Below, in pieces: positions 1-6,846 of a stretch of 11,332 bases of DNA. Numbering within the stretch: the stretch's first letter is position 1; every line of letters begins with the position of its first letter. The stretch comes from an uncultured Bacilli bacterium (GTDB lineage: Bacteria; Bacillota_I; Bacilli_A; RFN20; CAG-288): assembly GCA_934725685.1 (NCBI GenBank), contig CAKVBX010000048.1:1-11332 (forward strand). Reading direction: 5' to 3'. Both the position numbers and the translations under genes were made by a program. Under the pieces are notes generated by a model, which was not told the DNA's origin, made no database searches, and was given only the letters and a program-made list of their open reading frames with translations.

Positions 1-113
1 TGGACTAGTCCAAGAAGGTAATCCTCAATTGTTATGTACACTTTTTTCAATGTGTCCTTGACAAAGGGTACACATCAGTTTTATTTAGGTTGTTTAGCTT
101 ATTATTTTCGGAA
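1..113. other. Gene-free left edge downstream of the ArsR gene
   Basis: No reading frame here looks like a gene. The stretch begins with a perfect 12-bp palindrome, TGGACTAGTCCA, at 1-12, which the window edge may cut. It also holds a hairpin-forming inverted repeat at 50-75, listed separately. It lies downstream of the minus-strand repressor gene, so any gene co-transcribed with that repressor would lie further left, outside the window. I see no convincing promoter leading out to the left. Confidence 0.6.
50..75. repeat. Imperfect inverted repeat (hairpin) near the left edge
   Basis: ATGTGTCCTT at 50-59 pairs with AAGG at 64-67 and ACACAT at 70-75, leaving a GACA loop and a two-base bulge (GT, 68-69). 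This gives a stem of about ten pairs. Read on the plus strand it is followed by CAGTTTTATTT, so it could be a weak terminator for a plus-strand gene entering from the left. On the minus strand it is followed by A residues, so it does not look like a terminator for the arsR transcript. A role as a protein-binding site is equally possible. Confidence 0.35.
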
Positions 114-479
114 TTATTTATTTCTTTTCTTCTTGTCGTTATAGACTTGTTCATCTTTTTCAGAGATGTGTTCCAGGCCAGTCTCAAAAAGGTCTTTGAT
201 ATGGTTATCCGTCAGTGTATATAGGACCTGTTTTCCTTGACGACAATAAGTGACGATGTCATGCTTTCTTAAAACGGCAAGCTGATGGGAGACTCTCGAC
301 TGGGACATGTTCATGATTTCCGCAATGTCATTGACGCAGAGTTTATTTTCGCTGAGTAAGGCAATCAGAGTAAGTCTGGTTTTATCTGCAAATAGAGAAT
401 AAAAAGAAGAAAGCTTGTCGAAAGTTTCCTCAGATAGCTGTGCATTTTTGATATCATCCATACTGTGTTTTTCGTTCAT
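114..479 (-). CDS. ArsR/SmtB-family metal-responsive repressor, SmtB-like zinc site
   Basis: This 121-residue winged-helix repressor is of usual length for the ArsR/SmtB family, dimeric proteins that leave their operator when metal binds. The helix-turn-helix spans about residues 48-75, with the recognition helix around SQSRVSHQLAVLRKH (59-73), followed by the beta-wing near 78-90. The last helix carries Asp91-x-His93-x10-His104-x2-Glu107. That is the exact spacing and residue set of the alpha-5 zinc site of SmtB (Asp104, His106, His117, Glu120); CzrA has His at the last position. The alpha-3 ELCVCD-type metal box is reduced to one Cys (Cys48), so arsenic or cadmium sensing through that site is unlikely. 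Zinc, or possibly cobalt, sensing is the inference. The start at 479 has no Shine-Dalgarno but sits seven bases past a TATAAT, suggesting a leaderless message. Met7 is an alternative start, also without a ribosome site. The gene is AT-richer than the neighbouring core operon. Its targets are not in the window, apart from possible self-regulation. Confidence 0.93.
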   Translation of the reverse strand: MNEKHSMDDIKNAQLSEETFDKLSSFYSLFADKTRLTLIALLSENKLCVNDIAEIMNMSQSRVSHQLAVLRKHDIVTYCRQGKQVLYTLTDNHIKDLFETGLEHISEKDEQVYNDKKKRNK

Positions 480-485
480 AACGCT

Positions 486-494
486 ATTATATCA
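486..494 (-). promoter_or_regulatory. Extended -10 promoter of the ArsR gene
   Basis: On the minus strand this reads TGATATAAT, a perfect -10 hexamer with the TGn extension. No good -35 lies 17 bases upstream (GGGCTG there), which an extended -10 can tolerate. The expected start of transcription, about seven bases past the hexamer, falls on the A of the ATG at 479, so the message would have no leader. Confidence 0.65.
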
Positions 495-499
495 TTTAG

Positions 500-517
500 A
501 TAGGGCTACAGCCCTAT
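500..517. promoter_or_regulatory. 8-2-8 palindrome, candidate repressor operator
   Basis: ATAGGGCT-AC-AGCCCTAT is a perfect inverted repeat. Widened to 12-2-12, the size usual for ArsR/SmtB operators, nine of twelve positions still pair. Its centre is about 30 bases upstream of the predicted arsR start of transcription, so a bound dimer would block polymerase, which supports autoregulation. A second reading is possible: on the plus strand the same bases form a seven-pair stem with a TACA loop followed by five T residues (517-521). That would act as an intrinsic terminator shielding the yaaA operon from incoming transcription. Confidence 0.55.
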
Positions 518-536
518 TTTTCAGCGATTTCCATTC

Positions 537-565
537 TTCCAATTTATATATATATTATTTATAAT
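537..565 (+). promoter_or_regulatory. Candidate promoter of the yaaA-recF-gyrB-gyrA operon
   Basis: A consensus TATAAT at 560-565 follows a weak TTCCAA (537-542) with a 17-base spacer. Transcription would begin near 572, giving a leader of about 40 bases that contains the GGAGG ribosome site at 598-602. Other TA-rich hexamers in the tract could serve instead, so the exact -10 is uncertain. Confidence 0.5.
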
Positions 566-571
566 ATATAT
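541..571. other. 31-bp tract of pure A/T between the divergent promoters
   Basis: Every base from 541 to 571 is A or T, in alternating TA-rich steps, just ahead of yaaA. It includes the yaaA -10 element. Such a tract melts easily and may help promoter opening. I see no cluster of DnaA boxes around it, so I do not call it an origin unwinding element. Confidence 0.5.
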
Positions 572-611
572 GTTCTTTTATTCCTTGTTTTTATTATGGA
601 GGAAACACGTC

Positions 612-842
612 ATGATTAAAAATGATTCTACCATCTTCATCACCGGTGAATATGTCACCCTCGGACAGATTCTGAAATTTCTGAATCTTGTTCAGACCGG
701 AGGCGAAGAAAAAATATTCCTCGCAGAACACGACGTCACCTTCAATGGGGAAAAAGAAGAAAGGCGCGGAAAGAAAATTCGCCCTGGGGATCAAGTCTCC
801 ATCGACGGATGCGCATATCAAATATGTTTGTCAGACAGATAA
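612..842 (+). CDS. yaaA: S4-domain RNA-binding protein YaaA
   Basis: This is a 76-residue S4-domain protein. The family member in Bacillus subtilis, of about 71 residues, lies between dnaN and recF and has been linked to ribosome maturation. The whole protein is one S4 fold: the helix TLGQILKFLNLVQTGGEEK (16-34), then FLAEHDVTFNG (36-46), RRGKKIRPGD (51-60) and a closing strand. Basic residues 51-57 form the expected RNA-contact loop. The start at 612 is chosen because GGAGG (598-602) sits nine bases ahead. An in-frame ATG at 570 lies almost on the -10 element and would add fourteen residues foreign to the family. The end overlaps recF by 19 bases, so the two are probably translated in a coupled way. 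It is first in the operon in this window; the usual upstream partner dnaN is not on the adjacent DNA. Confidence 0.9.
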   Translation: MIKNDSTIFITGEYVTLGQILKFLNLVQTGGEEKIFLAEHDVTFNGEKEERRGKKIRPGDQVSIDGCAYQICLSDR

Positions 843-1933
843 CATTACAGAACTTCCGCTGCTATGAGTCACTGACCCTAGTTTTTCCGAAAGACCGCAT
901 CTATCTCACCGGAGAGAACGGTATCGGAAAGACCGACATAATCGAAGCCATCTATTACCTGACCCTCGGGAGAAGTTTCCGCAAGGCAGATAACACAGAT
1001 CTCATCCGGAAGGGACAGAAGGAGGCAAGCATCTTCCTTCAGTACTATTCTGAGGAAGACGATAAAGACCATTCCCTATCCTGCATCATCGGAGCCAATT
1101 ACAAGGTCTTCGCCTATGATGGAGAGAAGGTAAACACGCTCTCAAAGATTCTCGGAAAACTGCTGGCCGTCTATTATGATCCTTCCCTGGTATTCTTCTT
1201 CAAGGAAGACCCCGAAACCAGAAGAAAGTTCATGGATGAGGTACTCAGTCAGCTCTCCAGTCAATATCTCTTCGCCATCGGCAGATACAAAAAGCTTCTG
1301 AAGGAAAGAAACGTAGCGCTGCAGCAGAATTACGATATCGATGTCATCAATGTTCTGCGGGATGAGCTCATCAATCTCTCCTACCGCATCGTTTTGGAAC
1401 GGAATCATCTGATTCAGAAACTGAACAAAAAAGCGAACTACTATTATTCCGTCCTCTTCGGAAACACAGAAAAAGCATTGTCGCTCTTCTATCGTTCCAA
1501 CTGTCCGATTGTCGAAGATCAGAAGACTTACCGGAGCAAATCATTGGAGGCATTTGAAAACAATCGGTCCAATGAAACCCTCCGGAAAGTGACCGTCATC
1601 GGTCCACATCGGGACGATATTACAGCACAGCTCAACAAAAATGATCTAGCCGGATACGGAAGCCAAGGCGAAAACCGCCTCGCTTCCCTAAGCCTAAAAC
1701 TGGCCGTTCTGGACGAAATGAAGGAAGCGCTGCACAACACCCCCATCCTTCTTCTTGATGATGTGACATCCGACTTAGACGACACCAGGTGCAGAAACCT
1801 ACTGAAAACCATCCAGAAAGAGAATCAGCAGGTCTTCATCACCGGGACGACAATACGGGAAGGAATCAAAGACTATCACATACTACGAATTAACTCAGAC
1901 AGACATGTTCAGGAGGTAACGCCAAATGAGTGA
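824..1933 (+). CDS. recF: DNA replication and repair protein RecF
   Basis: RecF is an SMC-like ATPase that, with RecO and RecR, loads RecA onto gapped DNA at stalled forks. The 369-residue protein matches the family length. The Walker A motif is GENGIGKT at 30-37, the ABC signature region is SQGEN at 280-284, and Walker B is ILLLDD at 308-313 with the D-loop Ser316-Asp-Leu-Asp-Asp. GPHRDD (260-265) is also typical of RecF. The usual signature SQGQ reads SQGE here, a small departure. The start at 824 is chosen because MFVRQITLQNFRCYE aligns residue for residue with RecF N termini. An in-frame ATG at 809 would add five residues. Neither has a clear ribosome site, which suggests coupling to yaaA, whose end it overlaps. 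Its own end overlaps the gyrB start as ATGAGTGA. Confidence 0.96.
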   Translation: MFVRQITLQNFRCYESLTLVFPKDRIYLTGENGIGKTDIIEAIYYLTLGRSFRKADNTDLIRKGQKEASIFLQYYSEEDDKDHSLSCIIGANYKVFAYDGEKVNTLSKILGKLLAVYYDPSLVFFFKEDPETRRKFMDEVLSQLSSQYLFAIGRYKKLLKERNVALQQNYDIDVINVLRDELINLSYRIVLERNHLIQKLNKKANYYYSVLFGNTEKALSLFYRSNCPIVEDQKTYRSKSLEAFENNRSNETLRKVTVIGPHRDDITAQLNKNDLAGYGSQGENRLASLSLKLAVLDEMKEALHNTPILLLDDVTSDLDDTRCRNLLKTIQKENQQVFITGTTIREGIKDYHILRINSDRHVQEVTPNE

Positions 1934-4133
1934 AGAAAGCAAAACATTGACGCCAGAAGAGGAAAAAGCTCTTCAGAGGCAGAAGGAACTGGAAAAGCAG
2001 GAGAAAAAAATCGCCAAGGTCGCCAGCGACGAAAACCTCGGCGGTGATAAGAAGCCTGTCCAAAAAGTCCAGGAAGAGACTCCGAAAGTGGAGAGCTTCG
2101 AGGAACAGCATGTCGAGCACATCGACATGAATGCCGCGCAAGAAGAAGCGAAGATGAAGGCAAAGGATGATTACACCGGTGCCGACATTGAGATTCTTCA
2201 AGGTCTGGAAGCCGTCCGCCAGCGTCCTGGCATGTATATCGGTACCACTTCAAGCCGTGGTCTCCACCATCTGGTGAGAGAGGCAGTCGATAACGGAATC
2301 GACGAAGCAATGGCCGGATACTGCAAACACATCAAAGTCACGATTCTTCCCGGCACAAAGGAAAATCCAATCAATAGAGTCCGCGTCGAGGATGATGGCC
2401 GCGGTATCCCCTGCGACATCAACCCAACATCCAAAATTTCCACGGTCGAAACCGTCTATACCATCCTTCATGCCGGCGGAAAATTCAACGACAAGACCGG
2501 ATATAAGATTTCCGGTGGTCTCCACGGCATCGGTGTCAAGGCGGTAAACGCCCTTTCCACTGCCGTCACCGTCACCGTCTACCGTGACGGAAAAATCCAT
2601 CGTATCCGCTTCGAAAACGGTGGTCACACCATCGCCCCCGGCCTGGAAATCATCGGCGAATGTCCGGAAAATAAGACTGGAACCACCGTCGAATTCACTC
2701 CGGATCCATTGATTTTCAAGGAGACGACGACCTTTGACTTCTCCACGATTTCCACTTATCTCCGTCAGACCGCATACCTTACCAGAGGTGTCGATATCAC
2801 CATCGAAGATGTGAGAGACCCTGAAAACATCCAGTCCGCCCACTATTGCTTCAATGATGGTATCACCGAATACGTCCGTTTCATCAACGAATCCAAGGAC
2901 CGCGTTTTCGAGGATATCCCTTATTGCAATGGTGCTTCCACCGTTCAGACTGGAGGACTCGATGTCAAACCGACAACTGTCATCGTCGAAGCCGCCTTCC
3001 AACCGACCAAATCCGGCATCATCAACATGAACTCCTTCTGTAACAACATCCGCACGAACGGCGGTGGTACACATGAAGAAGGTTTCCGTCTCGCCATCGG
3101 CCGTGAGCTCAACAACTATTTCCGTACCAAAGGATTCCTCAAGGACAACGATGAGAACTTCCGTTCCGACGACTGCCTGGAGGGCATCACCGTCGTCCTT
3201 TCCGTCAAACACACCAATCCGCAGTATGAAGGTCAGGTCAAGGACAAACTCGGAAACGACGAAGTCCGTAAAATCACTTCCTCCATTGTCGGAGACTATC
3301 TCAAAGAATACTTGATGGAGCATCCTGCAGAAGGAAAAGCCTGGTTCTCCCGTGTTGAATCCGCCTATAAAGGAAGAAAGGCTGCCGAAAGAGCCCGTGC
3401 TCAGGCACAGGGCAAGCTCGGTGTCGGCGGCGGTCTCCCCGACAAACTGGTCGACTGCATCTCCAAAGACCCGAAGGAAAGAGAACTCTTCATCGTCGAG
3501 GGTAACTCCGCAGGAGGTTCCGCCGTCCGTGGAAGAGACGCCAGAACACAGGCCATCCTTCCTCTGAGAGGTAAGATTCTCAATGTCGAAAAAGCTCAGG
3601 CACAGAGAATCGAAAAGAATGCCGAAATCTACAACATGGTCACCGCCATCGGTGCCGGGCAGGGTGAGCAGTTCGATGTGAGCAAAATCAAATATGACAA
3701 AGTCGTCATCATGACCGATGCTGATGTCGATGGTAGTCACATCCGCATTCTGCTCATGACCTTCTTCTACCGTTTCATGAAGCCCCTTGTCGAAACTGGT
3801 CATCTCTATATCGCCCAGCCGCCTCTCTACCGTCTCACCTATCAAGGACATCACTACTACGCTTTCAACGATGACGAACTCGAAGGAATTAAATCCCATC
3901 TTCCCGCCAATGCCCGTTATGCCTTGCAGCGTTACAAAGGTCTCGGTGAAATGGATCCGAGCCAGCTGAATGAGACCACGATGGACAAGAACCATCGCCG
4001 TATGTTCCAGGTCACCATCGAGGACATGCAGGATGCCAATGACGCCCTGCTCGATCTCATGGGTGAAAACGTCGAGCCGAGAAAAGAATACATTTCCGCC
4101 AACGCGAAATTCGTCAAGAATCTCGATATCTAA
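1926..4133 (+). CDS. gyrB: DNA gyrase subunit B with charged N-terminal extension
   Basis: GyrB supplies the ATPase and TOPRIM parts of gyrase, which adds negative supercoils to DNA. It has 735 residues against about 640 in most Bacillota. Roughly the first 76 are an extra Glu/Lys-rich, coiled-coil-like segment ahead of RPGMYIG (100-106). The GHKL site shows Glu119 and Asn123, DDGRG (156-160), GGLHGIG (197-203) and Lys439 in the QTK loop (QVK here). The TOPRIM site has catalytic Glu525 in VEGNSAGG and Asp598/Asp600/Asp602 in TDADVDGSH. The usual EGD is EGN: Asn527 stands where E. coli has Asp426, and Val534-Arg535 replace Lys433-Gln434. Asp426Asn is a known quinolone-resistance change in E. 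coli. Arg280 appears equivalent to E. coli Arg136, so the coumarin contact seems kept. AGGAGGT at 1911-1917 lies eight bases ahead of the ATG. The gene overlaps recF by eight bases. Confidence 0.97.
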   Translation: MSEESKTLTPEEEKALQRQKELEKQEKKIAKVASDENLGGDKKPVQKVQEETPKVESFEEQHVEHIDMNAAQEEAKMKAKDDYTGADIEILQGLEAVRQRPGMYIGTTSSRGLHHLVREAVDNGIDEAMAGYCKHIKVTILPGTKENPINRVRVEDDGRGIPCDINPTSKISTVETVYTILHAGGKFNDKTGYKISGGLHGIGVKAVNALSTAVTVTVYRDGKIHRIRFENGGHTIAPGLEIIGECPENKTGTTVEFTPDPLIFKETTTFDFSTISTYLRQTAYLTRGVDITIEDVRDPENIQSAHYCFNDGITEYVRFINESKDRVFEDIPYCNGASTVQTGGLDVKPTTVIVEAAFQPTKSGIINMNSFCNNIRTNGGGTHEEGFRLAIGRELNNYFRTKGFLKDNDENFRSDDCLEGITVVLSVKHTNPQYEGQVKDKLGNDEVRKITSSIVGDYLKEYLMEHPAEGKAWFSRVESAYKGRKAAERARAQAQGKLGVGGGLPDKLVDCISKDPKERELFIVEGNSAGGSAVRGRDARTQAILPLRGKILNVEKAQAQRIEKNAEIYNMVTAIGAGQGEQFDVSKIKYDKVVIMTDADVDGSHIRILLMTFFYRFMKPLVETGHLYIAQPPLYRLTYQGHHYYAFNDDELEGIKSHLPANARYALQRYKGLGEMDPSQLNETTMDKNHRRMFQVTIEDMQDANDALLDLMGENVEPRKEYISANAKFVKNLDI

Positions 4134-4150
4134 AGTAGGAGGTTATCGCA

Positions 4151-6841
4151 ATGATTGATAATGAAGAAAACAAAATTGATCCGAAAGAAGAGGATGTAAC
4201 CTCTTCCGAATCGGAAGAGACCTCCGAAAACGAAGAGAATTTATCCGATAAGGAAGTCGCCGAGAAGAAAGGTGCCGGCATCGTCGGACTTCAGGAAGGC
4301 ATTGTCCCGGGTATCACCCCGGACGAGTTCGGTCCTGAAATCAAGTCTTCCTTCCTCGACTATGCCGTCTCCACCCTGACCAGTCGTGCCATCCCGGATG
4401 CGAGAGACGGTATGAAGCCGGTCCAGAGAAGAATCATCTACGCCATGTGGGAAATGGGCGTGACGCCGGACAAACCATTCAAGAAATCGGCACGTGTCGT
4501 CGGTGACGTCATGGGTAAATATCACCCGCACGGCAACTCTTCCATCTACATGGCCATGTGCCGTCTGGCGCAGGATTTTGCCATGCGCTACACCTTGGTC
4601 CAAGGCCATGGTAACTTCGGTTCCCCGGATGGAGATGAACCGGCAGCCGAACGTTACACCGAAGCAAGACTTGCAAAGATCGCCCTGGAGATGACCAGGG
4701 ATATCGAAAAGGATACCGTCCCTTTTGCCGACACCTATGATGCCGACGGCAAGGAACCGCTCGTTCTTCCTTCCCGTTTCCCAAACCTCCTCTGCAATGA
4801 GTCTTCCGGTATTGCGGTCGGTATGGCAACCTCCATTCCTCCGCACAACCTGAGAGAGACGATTTCTGCTGTTCAATCTTTAATCAAAAATCCGGAGATG
4901 GGAGTTGATGATTTGATGGGAATCATCAAGGGACCTGACTTCCCAGGTGGTGGTATCATCCTCGGAAGAAAAGGAATCAGAAACTATTTTGAAACTGGCA
5001 GAGGTTCCGTTAAGGTCCGTTCCAAGTACTACACCGAAGAGAAAAACGGTCACACCGAGATTGTCTTCACAGAACTCCCTTATATGGTCAACAAGAGAGA
5101 GCTCGCCAAGAAGATTTCCGACCTTGCTGACAACAAGACGATTGAAGGCATCGCCTCCGTCGCCGACTATACTTCCGACAAGATGGGCACCCACTTCGTC
5201 ATCGTCCTGAAGAAAGGTGCCATCACGGAACTTGTCCTCAACCACCTATTCCGCTACACCGCACTCCAGTCTTCCTTCGCCGTCAACATGCTCGCACTCG
5301 ATAACGGAACTCCCCGTGTTCTCAGCATGAAGCAGGCCCTGAAAATCTATATCGATCATCAGGAGACCGTCATCGCCAGAAGGACCCAGTTTGATCTCGC
5401 CAAGGCATTAGCCAGAATCCATATCCTCGATGCCATCCTCGCTGTCGCTGATGCCATCGATGAGACCGTCCACATCATCCGTTCCTCCAAGACAGGAGAA
5501 GAGGCTTCAAGAAGACTCACCGAACGTTTCGGTTTCGATGAGGTTCAGTGCAAAGCCATTCTCGATATGCCGTTGCGAAGACTCACCGGTCTCGAACAGC
5601 AGAAGTATCTCGATGAAAAGAGCGGACTTGTTAAGGATACTGAGCATTACAATGCCATTCTTTCCGACAAGAGCGTTCTGGAAACCACGCTTCTGGAAGA
5701 ACTCGAAGTCATCAAGAACAAATACGGCGATGACAGAAGAACCCAGATTACCGATTACGATTATGATGAAAGCGATGAGGACCTCATTCCCAATAAGGAA
5801 ATCCTCATCTTCCTCACCAAGGGCGGCTATGTCAAGAGAGTCGACCCGAGTGAGTTCCGCACGCAGAACCGCGGCGGTGTCGGCGTTCAGGGCATGAAGA
5901 CCAAGGCCGATGACGACATCAAGATCCTCCGTCATTCCAGAACGAAGACCGATGTCCTGTTCTTCACCAACTTCGGCCGTGTCTATCACTGCAGAGGCTA
6001 TCAGATCCAGGAAGGCAACCGTACCAGCAAAGGCATCCCGATTGTCAACCTTCTCCGTCTGATGGACAAAGAGGAAGTCAATGCCATCATCTCCATGGAC
6101 GATTACGGAGAGGACAGCTATCTCTTCTTTGCCACTAAGCAAGGCGTCGTCAAGAGAACGGCGGCCAAGGACTTTGAGAACATCAATGTCAATGGTAAGA
6201 TTGCCATTTCGCTGCGTGAAGGTGACGAACTCATCGATGTCCGTCAGACAAACGGCAAGGCACTCATTTCCTTGGGTTCCAGCGAAGGAAAGGTCTGTAC
6301 CTTCAACGAAAACGATGTCCGCTGCATGGGAAGAACCGCATCCGGAGTCAAAGGCATCGATCTCAAGGAAGGATGCCAGGTCGTCGGCCTTGTCACTTCC
6401 ATCGACGGCAACAAAATTTTCTCCTTATCCAACAATGGTTACGGAAAGATCACGGCCGGTGAGGAATACCGTATCACCTCCCGTGGCAGCAAAGGTGTCC
6501 GCACAATCCGTGAGACGGATAAGAACGGCGGACTCTTCGTCATCAAGAACGTCAAGGGCGATGAGGATATCATCATCATCACCGACCACGGAACCACCAT
6601 CCGCACCTCTCTGACGCAGGTCAATGAAACCAGCAGAAATACGGTCGGTGTCAAGATTATCTCTCTCAGGAACAACGAGAAACTTTCTTCCGTATCCGTC
6701 CTGCCCGGCGATGAGGAATTCGAAGCCAAGGAAGAACCGACCAACGAAGCGGAAAACTCCAATTCGGAAGATGATGCTCTTAAGGAACTTCTGCGCCGTG
6801 CCGAAAAAGAAGGTGACGGTGATACCGGAGACGAAGAATAA
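4151..6841 (+). CDS. gyrA: DNA gyrase subunit A with unusual quinolone pocket
   Basis: GyrA breaks and rejoins DNA and wraps it through its C-terminal domain. It has 896 residues; about 47 extra acidic, Ser-rich residues precede SSFLDYAVS (66-74). The breakage domain has catalytic Arg168-Tyr169 (E. coli Arg121-Tyr122). The quinolone-determining helix reads HPHGNSSIYMAM (125-136): Asn129 and Met134 stand where E. coli has Asp82 and Asp87, while Ser130 (Ser83) is kept. Glu167 replaces the near-invariant Met120, and Gln92 replaces His45, a topo IV-like choice. The six-bladed wrapping domain starts near residue 548. Its GyrA box is QNRGGVG (572-578), which confirms gyrase over ParC although both variable basic positions are lost. 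The tail after about 855 is acidic. AGGAGGT at 4137-4143 lies seven bases before the start, and only 17 bases separate it from gyrB. Confidence 0.96.
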   Translation: MIDNEENKIDPKEEDVTSSESEETSENEENLSDKEVAEKKGAGIVGLQEGIVPGITPDEFGPEIKSSFLDYAVSTLTSRAIPDARDGMKPVQRRIIYAMWEMGVTPDKPFKKSARVVGDVMGKYHPHGNSSIYMAMCRLAQDFAMRYTLVQGHGNFGSPDGDEPAAERYTEARLAKIALEMTRDIEKDTVPFADTYDADGKEPLVLPSRFPNLLCNESSGIAVGMATSIPPHNLRETISAVQSLIKNPEMGVDDLMGIIKGPDFPGGGIILGRKGIRNYFETGRGSVKVRSKYYTEEKNGHTEIVFTELPYMVNKRELAKKISDLADNKTIEGIASVADYTSDKMGTHFVIVLKKGAITELVLNHLFRYTALQSSFAVNMLALDNGTPRVLSMKQALKIYIDHQETVIARRTQFDLAKALARIHILDAILAVADAIDETVHIIRSSKTGEEASRRLTERFGFDEVQCKAILDMPLRRLTGLEQQKYLDEKSGLVKDTEHYNAILSDKSVLETTLLEELEVIKNKYGDDRRTQITDYDYDESDEDLIPNKEILIFLTKGGYVKRVDPSEFRTQNRGGVGVQGMKTKADDDIKILRHSRTKTDVLFFTNFGRVYHCRGYQIQEGNRTSKGIPIVNLLRLMDKEEVNAIISMDDYGEDSYLFFATKQGVVKRTAAKDFENINVNGKIAISLREGDELIDVRQTNGKALISLGSSEGKVCTFNENDVRCMGRTASGVKGIDLKEGCQVVGLVTSIDGNKIFSLSNNGYGKITAGEEYRITSRGSKGVRTIRETDKNGGLFVIKNVKGDEDIIIITDHGTTIRTSLTQVNETSRNTVGVKIISLRNNEKLSSVSVLPGDEEFEAKEEPTNEAENSNSEDDALKELLRRAEKEGDGDTGDEE

Positions 6842-6846
6842 GTCAC

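Noticed and set aside
58..85. TTGACA with TTTATT 16 bases later as a plus-strand promoter
   Set aside because: The TTGACA lies inside the hairpin, the -10 is weak, and the transcript would only run antisense to arsR into the T-tailed palindrome.
541..571. AT-rich tract as a replication origin unwinding element
   Set aside because: No cluster of TTATCCACA-like boxes is present. The best matches, near 32-40 and 205-213, are seven of nine and scattered, one inside arsR.
570..611. Longer yaaA starting at the ATG at 570
   Set aside because: That ATG lies upstream of the predicted start of transcription and lacks a ribosome site; the ATG at 612 has GGAGG at good distance and fits the family length.
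2250..3995. A 581-codon open frame antisense to gyrB, with similar long antisense frames in recF, gyrA, serS and the MATE gene
   Set aside because: All lie in the antisense frame whose codons coincide with the sense codons, so they are open simply because TTA, CTA and TCA codons are avoided in these C-rich genes. They have no family resemblance or ribosome sites.
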